NCBI GenBank assembly: GCA_017622235.1
Contig: JAGARN010000005.1
Location: 1 to 64,000 of the forward strand
Length of the DNA stretch: 64,000 nucleotides
Direction: 5' to 3'
DNA from: Spirochaetaceae bacterium
GTDB lineage: Bacteria; Spirochaetota; Spirochaetia; Treponematales; Treponemataceae
Below are positions 35,146-41,467 of the stretch, piece after piece. Both the position numbers and the translations under genes were made by a program. Under the pieces are notes generated by a model. The model was not told the DNA's origin, made no database searches, and saw only the letters and a list, made by a program, of their open reading frames with translations. How positions within the stretch are numbered: the first letter of the stretch is position 1; every line of letters begins with the position of its first letter.

Positions 35146-35880
35146 ATGGAAATTGATGATACGTTGTCAATGGAGGATTTTTTGAGAATTCAGAATATTA
35201 TGGAGTCGTACGTTTCAAAAAGGGTTAATGCCTTGTACGATGACCTTGTGGCTGAAAATGCGTCATTCTTATCTTGTGATTGTGAAAATTGTAGGCTAGA
35301 TACTATTTGTTATGTTTTAAATCGAACACATTCAAAATATGTTGTTTCAGGAAGAGGTATCACACATGCCATGCTTGCAGATGATTCTCAGTTACGAGCG
35401 GATATTGACGCATTGGTGATGGATGGAATTCGTATTGTTAACTCTGCTAAACGTCCTTACCATGTGGAACGTGTTGCTGATGATGATAAACTTGCCAATC
35501 CTTCTTTTGTTTTCCCTGTGTTTATCGGTACTGTTTTTGATGGACGTACCTTTGAGCCACTTATGGATGTAGATGTAGAGCTTAAATCAGATGGTGAGCT
35601 AGTTGTTATGGAAGATTGCTCTTGGGCAAATCCTACAAAAACATACAAAGCAACTAAGGGAACTTATTCATTTAAGCCAGCTGTTATAAAGGTTGAATCT
35701 GATGATTTAACAAAGAATTTTTCTTATTCGGTTACAATTTCTGCAAAGGGATATCAGCCTTTGCACTTTTCTTTTGTTGTGCCAGTTACAAGTACAAGTA
35801 AGCAACAGCAATTTTTTTCTATCAAGTTACAAGATGCATATTTGTTTCCAGAAGATGAAATGAATCCTATGGAAGATTAA
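35146..35880 (+). CDS. ComFB-domain protein fused to a beta-sandwich domain
   Basis: The 244-residue cytoplasmic protein starts with a ComFB-like helical domain (about residues 12-110): IMESYVSKRVNALYDDL, the CDCENC cysteine pair and ICYVLNRTHSKYVVS. This matches the late-competence ComFB family, some members of which are reported to bind c-di-GMP. The rest (about 122-235) looks like a transthyretin or carboxypeptidase-regulatory-like beta-sandwich (GTVFDGRTFEPLMDVDVELKSDG, YSVTISAKGYQPLHF). Such a fusion is not one I recognise. It lies 12 bp after the HD gene but has its own promoter and a leaderless start. Function is unknown; a c-di-GMP effector is an inference. Confidence 0.7.
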   Translation: MEIDDTLSMEDFLRIQNIMESYVSKRVNALYDDLVAENASFLSCDCENCRLDTICYVLNRTHSKYVVSGRGITHAMLADDSQLRADIDALVMDGIRIVNSAKRPYHVERVADDDKLANPSFVFPVFIGTVFDGRTFEPLMDVDVELKSDGELVVMEDCSWANPTKTYKATKGTYSFKPAVIKVESDDLTKNFSYSVTISAKGYQPLHFSFVVPVTSTSKQQQFFSIKLQDAYLFPEDEMNPMED

Positions 35881-35899
35881 AAAAATAGTTTAAAGGTAC

Positions 35900-35928
35900 T
35901 TGACAGATTTATTTTAGTTTGGTATAGT
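35900..35928 (+). promoter_or_regulatory. tRNA-Val promoter, TTGACA-17-TATAGT
   Basis: A perfect TTGACA and a TATAGT box are 17 bp apart, 11 bp before the mature 5' end of the tRNA. Confidence 0.85.
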
Positions 35929-35939
35929 ATCTTTGTTAC

Positions 35940-36012
35940 GGGCGCTTAGCTCAGCTGGGAGAGCGTTTGGTTTACACCCAAAATGTCGGGAGTTCGATCC
36001 TCTCAGCGCCCA
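35940..36012 (+). tRNA. tRNA-Val (anticodon TAC)
   Basis: A complete cloverleaf of 73 nt. The acceptor arms are GGGCGCT and AGCGCCC with discriminator A, the D arm is GCTC/GAGC, the anticodon stem is TTTGG/CCAAA around the loop TTTACAC (anticodon TAC), and the T arm is GGGAG/CTCTC with loop TTCGATC. The anticodon reads GUA and related valine codons. CCA is not encoded. It has a consensus promoter and a terminator and is a single-gene unit. Confidence 0.97.
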
Positions 36013-36015
36013 TAG

Positions 36016-36065
36016 AGTTGTTAAGTAAATACTTTTTTAGGTGTTTGCTTAATAACTTTTTTTTT
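36016..36065 (+). terminator. Terminator after tRNA-Val
   Basis: AGTTGTTAAGTAAATAC pairs, with a few mismatches, with GTGTTTGCTTAATAACT, and nine T follow directly. Confidence 0.85.
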
Positions 36066-36212
36066 GCTTTAGGCTTTTTTGAGAATAAATCATTAAGTTT
36101 TTTACCCTCACTGTCCAAAAATTTATTACAATATTATCACCAGTTGCTATTAGTGTTTATTCTTACTCTATATCATTTTTTAATAAAAGAATATTTTTGA
36201 CATAAAGACATA
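36066..36212. other. AT-rich intergenic stretch, nothing identified
   Basis: No gene, structured RNA or repeat is recognisable between the tRNA terminator and the fabD promoter. TTGACA/TTTGACA-like words recur towards its right end. Confidence 0.5.
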
Positions 36213-36240
36213 TTGACATTTTCTGATTTTATGTTATTCT
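36213..36240 (+). promoter_or_regulatory. fab operon promoter, TTGACA-16-TATTCT
   Basis: A perfect TTGACA and a TATTCT box are 16 bp apart. The expected start point near 36247 falls in the inverted repeat that follows. The leader of about 60 nt carries GGAG before fabD. Confidence 0.55.
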
Positions 36241-36243
36241 TAG

Positions 36244-36278
36244 TTTTATTGACAAAAGCGTATTTTTTGTCAATAAAA
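36244..36278. promoter_or_regulatory. Perfect 14-bp inverted repeat, likely fab operator
   Basis: TTTTATTGACAAAA (36244-36257) and TTTTGTCAATAAAA (36265-36278) are exact inverted copies with a 7-nt spacer. They begin four bases after the predicted -10 box and so cover the transcription start. TGACA half-sites recur nearby. The position fits a repressor of fatty acid synthesis; the motif does not match FapR, FabR or FabT sites that I know. Confidence 0.6.
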
Positions 36279-36306
36279 ATGACAAACAAAAACGGAGATA
36301 TTCCTT

Positions 36307-37263
36307 ATGGAAAAAAAATATGCTTTTTTGTTTCCTGGACAAGGAGCTCAAACCCAAGGAATGATAAAAGACGTTTGCGACTCGTATCCCCAAGCACGCA
36401 AATGTTTGGATTCAATTTCTGAAATTGCCGGGGAAGACATGGTAAAGTTGTTGTGGGAAACAGAAGCCGCCGAACTTGCCCGCAGCGACCGAAGTCAGCT
36501 GGCTATCACGGCAGCGTCTTTGGCTGTCGCCGCCGCATTGAAGTCGAAAGGTGTGGAACCTTCCGTTTGTGCGGGATTCAGCCTTGGGGAATTCCCGGCC
36601 CTTTGCATGAGCGGTGTCCTTTCCTTTGAAGATACAATCCGTGTTGTAAAGCGACGCGGTCAAATCATGCAATCTGTTTGCGAGGATATTGCAAGGTGCA
36701 ACGCAGGAAACCCGCCGGGAATGGCCGCGGTGGTTGGTCTTGCCCCGGAAAAAGTTGTTGAAATAGCAAACGCAGCGGGCGGAGTTTATGCTGCAAACAT
36801 GAACAGTGCACGTCAAACTGTGGTTGCAGGAACGGCTAAAGGTCTTGAAAAAGCAGAAGAGCTTTGCAAACAAGCCGGTGCTCGCCGTTTTGTTCGTCTT
36901 GCCGTTGCAGGACCTTTCCATAGTCCCTTGATGCAACTTGCAGCCGACGAATTTGAAAAAGCAATCTCAAATGTCCAGTTCAACAACCCGGTTGTGACAT
37001 TGCTTTCAAACGTAACAGGGGAAAAAGCCACAAGTGGAAAAGAAATCAAGAAAAATGCGGTTCTTCACTTGACAAACCCTGTGCTTTGGACGGCCGAAGA
37101 AACTGTTCTTGGTGGCATTGTTGGCAATGATTCTGCTGAATGGAACATTTTGGAAGTTGGTCCCGGAAAAGTTCTTTCAGGCTTGTGGCGTGATACTGAA
37201 TTCGCTGAGAAATGGGCGGCAGTTCCTGTGAACACGGCAGATTCTATTACAAGTATTGAATAA
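36307..37263 (+). CDS. fabD: Malonyl-CoA:ACP transacylase FabD
   Basis: Loads malonyl groups from CoA onto acyl carrier protein for type II fatty acid synthesis. The 318 residues carry the N-terminal FLFPGQGAQTQGM, the catalytic-serine motif GFSLGEF (about residue 92), a QIMQSVCED region with the binding arginine before it (KRRGQ), and the catalytic His in AGPFHSPLM. The ATG follows GGAG. It is the first gene of fabD-fabG-fabF-fabZ. The cluster is richer in GC and C/G-ending codons than its neighbours. Confidence 0.96.
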   Translation: MEKKYAFLFPGQGAQTQGMIKDVCDSYPQARKCLDSISEIAGEDMVKLLWETEAAELARSDRSQLAITAASLAVAAALKSKGVEPSVCAGFSLGEFPALCMSGVLSFEDTIRVVKRRGQIMQSVCEDIARCNAGNPPGMAAVVGLAPEKVVEIANAAGGVYAANMNSARQTVVAGTAKGLEKAEELCKQAGARRFVRLAVAGPFHSPLMQLAADEFEKAISNVQFNNPVVTLLSNVTGEKATSGKEIKKNAVLHLTNPVLWTAEETVLGGIVGNDSAEWNILEVGPGKVLSGLWRDTEFAEKWAAVPVNTADSITSIE

Positions 37264-37283
37264 AAAAGGAGATAAAGAAGATT

Positions 37284-38027
37284 ATGTTGCTGGAAGGAAA
37301 AAAGGCTCTTGTTACTGGTTCTTCAAGAGGAATCGGCAGGGAAATTGTCCGCCGGTTCTTGGAAGAAGGTGCGGAAGTTTGGGGACTTTGTTCCAAGCCT
37401 TCTGCTGCACGAGAGGAATTGGAGTCTTTCGCAAAAGAGAAGAACACGACATTCCACGAAATTTGTGCGGATGCGTCAAACGCAGAGGAATTGGCTTTGA
37501 CGATAAAAGCCGCTTTAAAAGAAGCCGGTGGATTTGACGTGCTTGTAAACAACGCTGGAATAACCCGTGACGGTCTTTCGTTCCGTATGAGTATGGAAGA
37601 CTGGAATTCTGTGATTGCAGTGAACCTGACGGCTGTTTTTGTTGTGTCCCAGATTGTGTCTTCAGACATGATTAGAAAGCGTGCAGGTTCAATAATAAAC
37701 ATGACAAGCATTGTCGGTTTGCATGGACAAGGCGGTCAAGTGAACTATGCGGCAAGCAAAGCAGGTCTTGTTGGCATGACAAAAAGCCTTGCAAAGGAGT
37801 GTGGCGGACGTGGAGTTCGCGTGAATGCAATCGCCCCAGGATTTATAGACACGGACATGACTCGTGCTGTAAACGAAGATGCACGTAAAACTTGGCTGGA
37901 AGGGATTCCGCTAAAACGTGCGGGTACTGTTGCAGATGTTGCCAACGCCGCTGTTTTCTTGGCATGTGATATGTCAACGTATATTACGGGTCAAATTCTT
38001 GGCGTAGACGGCGGAATGGGTGCTTGA
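37284..38027 (+). CDS. fabG: 3-oxoacyl-ACP reductase FabG
   Basis: An NADPH-dependent short-chain dehydrogenase that performs the first reduction of the elongation cycle. The 247 residues show the cofactor loop TGSSRGIGREI (11-21), LVNNAGITRDGL, the catalytic Ser-Tyr-Lys in the INMTSIVG and YAASKAG segments, and the C-terminal GQILGVDGGMGA. An AAAGGAG site precedes the ATG, 20 bp after fabD. The stop codon is closely followed by AAGGAGGT, an excellent ribosome-binding site that has no gene behind it. Confidence 0.96.
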   Translation: MLLEGKKALVTGSSRGIGREIVRRFLEEGAEVWGLCSKPSAAREELESFAKEKNTTFHEICADASNAEELALTIKAALKEAGGFDVLVNNAGITRDGLSFRMSMEDWNSVIAVNLTAVFVVSQIVSSDMIRKRAGSIINMTSIVGLHGQGGQVNYAASKAGLVGMTKSLAKECGGRGVRVNAIAPGFIDTDMTRAVNEDARKTWLEGIPLKRAGTVADVANAAVFLACDMSTYITGQILGVDGGMGA

Positions 38028-38033
38028 AAATAA

Positions 38034-38168
38034 GGAGGTAAGATAAAAACTGCCAAAAATGTTGTCAGTTCTTATCTTAATATATATTGCTGTTTTTCAC
38101 TGCGTTGCAAAACAGCGTAAAAAGTCAATTTCGAAAATTGAAATTTTCTCATTGACTTTTTATGGGAG
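38034..38168 (+). repeat. Dispersed three-hairpin element, copy 1
   Basis: The element runs from GGAGGTAAGATAAAAACTG to TTTTTATGGGAG. It contains three successive hairpins: AGATAAAAACTG with a mismatched partner ending TTATCTT, GCTGTTTT with AAAACAGC, and AAAAAGTCAA with TTGACTTTTT, the last enclosing GAAAATTGAAATTTTC. It starts seven bases after fabG and runs directly into copy 2, which has a near-identical 3' half. Confidence 0.9.
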
Positions 38169-38321
38169 GGAAGATAAAAACTGCCTGAAATATCGTCAGT
38201 TTTTATCTCTAATAGTTTGCGTTGCAAACTAAATATATAATGCTGTTTTTCACTGCGTTGCAAAACAGCGTAAAAAGTCAATTTCGAAAATTGAAATTTT
38301 CTCATTGACTTTTTATGGGAG
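38165..38321 (+). repeat. Dispersed three-hairpin element, copy 2
   Basis: This copy has a perfect 12-bp first stem (38172-38183 with 38197-38208). It carries an extra hairpin not present in the other copies, TAGTTTGC-GTT-GCAAACTA, inserted after the first stem. The second and third hairpins match copy 1 base for base. The terminal GGGAG (38317-38321) lies six bases before the fabF ATG and is its ribosome-binding site. Confidence 0.9.
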
Positions 38322-38327
38322 AATATT

Positions 38328-39578
38328 ATGAGACGTGTGGTTGTTACAGGAATGGGAGCTGTTACGCCCCTTGGAAACAATGTAGAAGATACTTGGGCTG
38401 GAATTCGTGCAGGAAAATCAGGAATTTCAAATATCACCTATTTCGACACATCAAATACCAATGTAAAGATTGCCGGTGAGTTAAAGAATTTTGACACATC
38501 CGAGTTTATCGACAAAAAAGACGCTAGAAAAATGGCACGTTTTACCCAGTATGCTGTGGTTGCTGCCGGACAGGCTCTAAAGGATGCAGGTCTTTTGGAG
38601 GAAACTGTAGCAGAGCCTCAAAATACAGGTGTTTTCGTTGGGAATGGAATTGGTGGATTTGAAGTGTTTGAAGAGTCTTGTGGAAAGTATTTCAAATCCG
38701 AAGGAACTCGTGTTCCTCCGCTTACAATTCCAATGCTGATTCCAAATGAAGCTGCCGGAAATATTTGTATGCGCTACGGAATAAAGGGGCTTGCCCCGAC
38801 AATCGCAACCGCTTGTGCTTCTAGTACAGATGCTTTGGGCTTGGCCTTGGATTGCGTGCGTTCTGGACGTGTGGATGTCTGTGTGGCAGGGGGAGCGGAA
38901 GGTACGGTTACCGGATTTGGGATTGCTTGTTTTACTGTGTTGCAGACTTTGGCAAGTTCTTTCAACGACTGCCCGGAAAAAGCAAGCCGTCCATTTGATT
39001 CAAAACGGGAAGGTTTTGTCATGGGAGAGGGAGCTGCCATGTTGATTTTGGAAGAGTACGAACACGCAAAAGCTCGTGGGGCAAAAATCTATGCCGAATT
39101 TGCAGGTTACGGCGGTTCTTCTGACGCATACCATATAACAAGCCCAGACCCTTCTGGAGACGGCGGAGCTGCGGCAATGGTTGCTGCTATTAAAGACGCA
39201 GGAATTAAACCGGAGGATGTCCAATATTACAATGCACACGGAACATCAACCCCAATAAATGATCCTGCGGAAACAGCCATGCTAAAAAAAGCATTTGGCG
39301 ACCATGCATACAAAATGAAAGTTTCTTCTACAAAAAGCATGACGGGGCATTGTTTGGGTGCTGCCGGAGCAATAGAAGCCATGATTTGCATTAAGGCGAT
39401 AAACGACGGATTCTATCCTCCCACAATCAATCTGGAAAATCCGGACGTGGAGCACGGTTGTGATTTGGATTACGTCCCTAACAAGGGTGTTGAAGGTGAA
39501 ATCACTTGTGCGGCTTCTGGCTCTTTGGGTTTTGGTGGACACAACGGTGTTGTTGTTTTCAAAAAAGTGACGGATTAG
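38328..39578 (+). CDS. fabF: 3-oxoacyl-ACP synthase II FabF
   Basis: Condenses acyl-ACP with malonyl-ACP in chain elongation. The 416 residues have the thiolase fold with active-site Cys163 in TACASSTDAL, the catalytic His of HGTSTPINDPAE, and the second His in TGHCLGAAG, matching KAS II. The start begins RRVVVTGMGAVTPLG, typical of the family. Translation should start from GGGAG, which belongs to the upstream repeat element. fabZ follows 12 bp later. Confidence 0.97.
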   Translation: MRRVVVTGMGAVTPLGNNVEDTWAGIRAGKSGISNITYFDTSNTNVKIAGELKNFDTSEFIDKKDARKMARFTQYAVVAAGQALKDAGLLEETVAEPQNTGVFVGNGIGGFEVFEESCGKYFKSEGTRVPPLTIPMLIPNEAAGNICMRYGIKGLAPTIATACASSTDALGLALDCVRSGRVDVCVAGGAEGTVTGFGIACFTVLQTLASSFNDCPEKASRPFDSKREGFVMGEGAAMLILEEYEHAKARGAKIYAEFAGYGGSSDAYHITSPDPSGDGGAAAMVAAIKDAGIKPEDVQYYNAHGTSTPINDPAETAMLKKAFGDHAYKMKVSSTKSMTGHCLGAAGAIEAMICIKAINDGFYPPTINLENPDVEHGCDLDYVPNKGVEGEITCAASGSLGFGGHNGVVVFKKVTD

Positions 39579-39590
39579 TCAAGGTAAAAT

Positions 39591-40022
39591 ATGAGCGTTA
39601 CAAAGGACATTGAGTCGTTACTTCCCCATCGCAAACCATTTTTGTTTGTGGACGAAATTGTCAGTGCAGATGAAAAGGGTAGTGTTTCCACTAGAACTTT
39701 TACACAAGAGGATTTTTTCTTTAAGGGGCATTTCCCTGAATACCCGGTTGTACCAGGAGTTATTCTTGTGGAAACAATGGCACAAGCCGGTGGAGCTGCG
39801 TTAAGTTTTCAAAAAATATTCGACGAAGGTTCGTTGTTTTTCTTGGCAACAGTGGACAAGGTGAAATTCCGAAGCCAAGTCAGACCCGGAGACAGGGTTC
39901 GCATAGAAATAACGAATCTCCGTGTTTCGCCTAAAATGATAAAACAGTCAGGCAAAGCATTTGTTGGCGAAACCCTAGCCGCCGAAGCCGAATGGATGTG
40001 CCTAGTCGGCAAAGCCGGCTAG
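39591..40022 (+). CDS. fabZ: 3-hydroxyacyl-ACP dehydratase FabZ
   Basis: Dehydrates 3-hydroxyacyl-ACP to trans-2-enoyl-ACP. The 143 residues show LLPHRKPFLFVDEI, the catalytic His in GHFPEYPVVPG and the Glu in LVETMAQAGG. The C-terminus (AEWMC then LVGKAG) is encoded by the start of a 61-bp sequence that is repeated downstream of the gene. The stop codon lies inside a GC-rich hairpin. It closes the fab cluster. Confidence 0.95.
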   Translation: MSVTKDIESLLPHRKPFLFVDEIVSADEKGSVSTRTFTQEDFFFKGHFPEYPVVPGVILVETMAQAGGAALSFQKIFDEGSLFFLATVDKVKFRSQVRPGDRVRIEITNLRVSPKMIKQSGKAFVGETLAAEAEWMCLVGKAG

Positions 40023-40170
40023 GAGCCGCCAAGGAGGGCGGCTTGGGAAAGATGCAGTTTTGCTTGTCAAAACTGAGGAGCAAGGGAAGCAGGACGCTGA
40101 GCTTGCTCGTGGATGTGCCTAGTCGGCAAAGCCGACTAGGAGCCGCCAAGGAGGGCGGCTTGGGAAAGAT
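39993..40170 (+). repeat. 61-bp direct repeats with GC-rich hairpins
   Basis: Copies at 39993-40053 and 40110-40170 are nearly identical. Each contains CCTAGTCGGC-AAA-GCCGACTAGG (one mismatch in copy 1) and AGCCGCC-AAGGAG-GGCGGCT. The 56 bp between them hold two more hairpins, CAGTTTTG-CTTGT-CAAAACTG and GAGCAAG...CTTGCTC. The first copy overlaps the last codons of fabZ, so the second looks like a duplicated fabZ 3' end. No T run follows any stem. Confidence 0.9.
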
Positions 40171-40217
40171 AACAAGTTAAGTAGCAAAAATAAAAATATC
40201 ATTGCTTGAAAAGTGTA

Positions 40218-40246
40218 TTGCTTTTTTTAAGCTAAAGATATATCAT
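40218..40246 (+). promoter_or_regulatory. pnr operon promoter, TTGCTT-17-TATCAT
   Basis: TTGCTT and TATCAT are 17 bp apart. The leader of about 30 nt ends in GGAGG, seven bases before the binding-protein ATG. Confidence 0.5.
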
Positions 40247-40282
40247 GTAACTAATCTGTATCAATATTCTTTGGAGGATAAA

Positions 40283-41386
40283 ATGAAGAAGATACTTTCT
40301 GTATTAGTGATGTTTGTTATAGTTTCAGGCTTTGTTTTTGCAGTTGGTTCTAAAGAAACTGTTTCAACTGATGGCAGACCTACCGTTCGTTTGATTACTG
40401 ACGCAACAGGTATTGACGACAAATCATTTAACGCCGCCGCTTGGAGAGGAATTCTTGCTTACTATGGTGATACATGGGAAAACCAAACAGGTCGTGGTAA
40501 GTTATATGATGTTGTAACTTGTCAAACACAGGATATGTATATTCCTACTCTCAAGCAGGCTTCAGATGAAGGTTATGACTTGATTGTTACAACAGGATTT
40601 ACATTTGCAGATGCCTTGAACGAAGTTGCACCTTTGTATCCAGATCAGCGTTACATGATTGTTGATGTTGACTATGTTGTTCAACCTAATGTTATGCAAT
40701 TCGTTTTCAAAGAGGAAGAAGGTTCTTACTTAGTAGGTCTTGCAGCAGCACTTCAGGCTAAGGAAGCTGGAATTCAGAATCCTAAGTTTGGCTTTATTGG
40801 AGGAATTCCTAGTGCAACAATAACCAAATTTGAAATTGGATATATTCAGGGTTTGAAGTCTGTATTCCCAAATGCAGAGGTTGTTGATTTCTATGCCAAT
40901 GACTGGGGAAAGCCAGAACTAGCAAAAGCTCAAGCTAAGAACTGGTTTGATTCCGGTGTATATGCAATTTTTTCTGCTGCAGGTGGTACAGGCGGTGGAA
41001 CAATCGCTCAGGCAAAAGAATATCGTATTCAGGGTAAGGATGTTTGGGCAATCGGTGTAGACTCAGATCAATACGAAGATGGTATATATTCTGGTAACAA
41101 GTCTGCCGTTCTTACATCTATGATTAAGCGTGTAGAAACTTCAACACTTATGGCTCTCGAAACAATAGATACCAATACATTTGCAGGTGGCGTTGTTGTT
41201 CTTGATATGTTTGACGATGGTGTTGGTTATTCAACAACAAATCCAGAACTTTCTGCAAGCGTAATTAAAGCAGTTGATGCAGCAAAAGTTGATATTATTA
41301 ATGGCAAGATAAAAGTTTTTGGAACATATAAAGAAGCTCTTGCTGCAGGAGTTGCTCCAGCTGGTCTTGGTGCTATGGATAATTAA
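40283..41386 (+). CDS. BMP-family purine nucleoside-binding protein (PnrA/TmpC-like)
   Basis: The periplasmic receptor of an ABC importer. The 367-residue product has a signal peptide (about 1-22) and a BMP/PnrA domain starting with RLITDATGIDDKSFNAAAWRG, with FKEEEGSYLVGLAAAL and IGVDSDQYEDG, as in the T. pallidum purine nucleoside receptor. That protein is a lipoprotein, but here the cleavage region reads VFAVGSKE with no cysteine, so this one should be soluble. The ATG at 40283 follows GGAGG; upstream in-frame codons are not needed. A terminator-like hairpin separates it from the ATPase gene. Riboflavin or other nucleoside-like ligands remain possible. Confidence 0.88.
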   Translation: MKKILSVLVMFVIVSGFVFAVGSKETVSTDGRPTVRLITDATGIDDKSFNAAAWRGILAYYGDTWENQTGRGKLYDVVTCQTQDMYIPTLKQASDEGYDLIVTTGFTFADALNEVAPLYPDQRYMIVDVDYVVQPNVMQFVFKEEEGSYLVGLAAALQAKEAGIQNPKFGFIGGIPSATITKFEIGYIQGLKSVFPNAEVVDFYANDWGKPELAKAQAKNWFDSGVYAIFSAAGGTGGGTIAQAKEYRIQGKDVWAIGVDSDQYEDGIYSGNKSAVLTSMIKRVETSTLMALETIDTNTFAGGVVVLDMFDDGVGYSTTNPELSASVIKAVDAAKVDIINGKIKVFGTYKEALAAGVAPAGLGAMDN

Positions 41387-41403
41387 TTTTTAATGCAATA
41401 AAA

Positions 41404-41446
41404 AAAAGAAGCTGTCAAAACAATTGTGTTGGGCAGCTTCTTTTTT
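41404..41446 (+). terminator. Terminator or attenuator between receptor and ATPase genes
   Basis: AAAAGAAGCTG and CAGCTTCTTTT form an 11-bp stem, with the 3' arm running into a T tract (41439-41446 region). It lies 18 bp after the receptor stop and before the ATPase gene, so partial read-through would give more receptor than transporter. Confidence 0.75.
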
Positions 41447-41467
41447 ATTTCTGCAAAAGGGGTCGAT

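Noticed and set aside
36412..36936. 174-codon minus-strand ORF inside fabD
   Set aside because: It is a shadow of the fabD frame and the product has no recognisable domain.
38028..38327. A hidden acpP gene
   Set aside because: No frame of about 75-85 codons with a DSLD-like motif exists; the space is filled by repeat elements.
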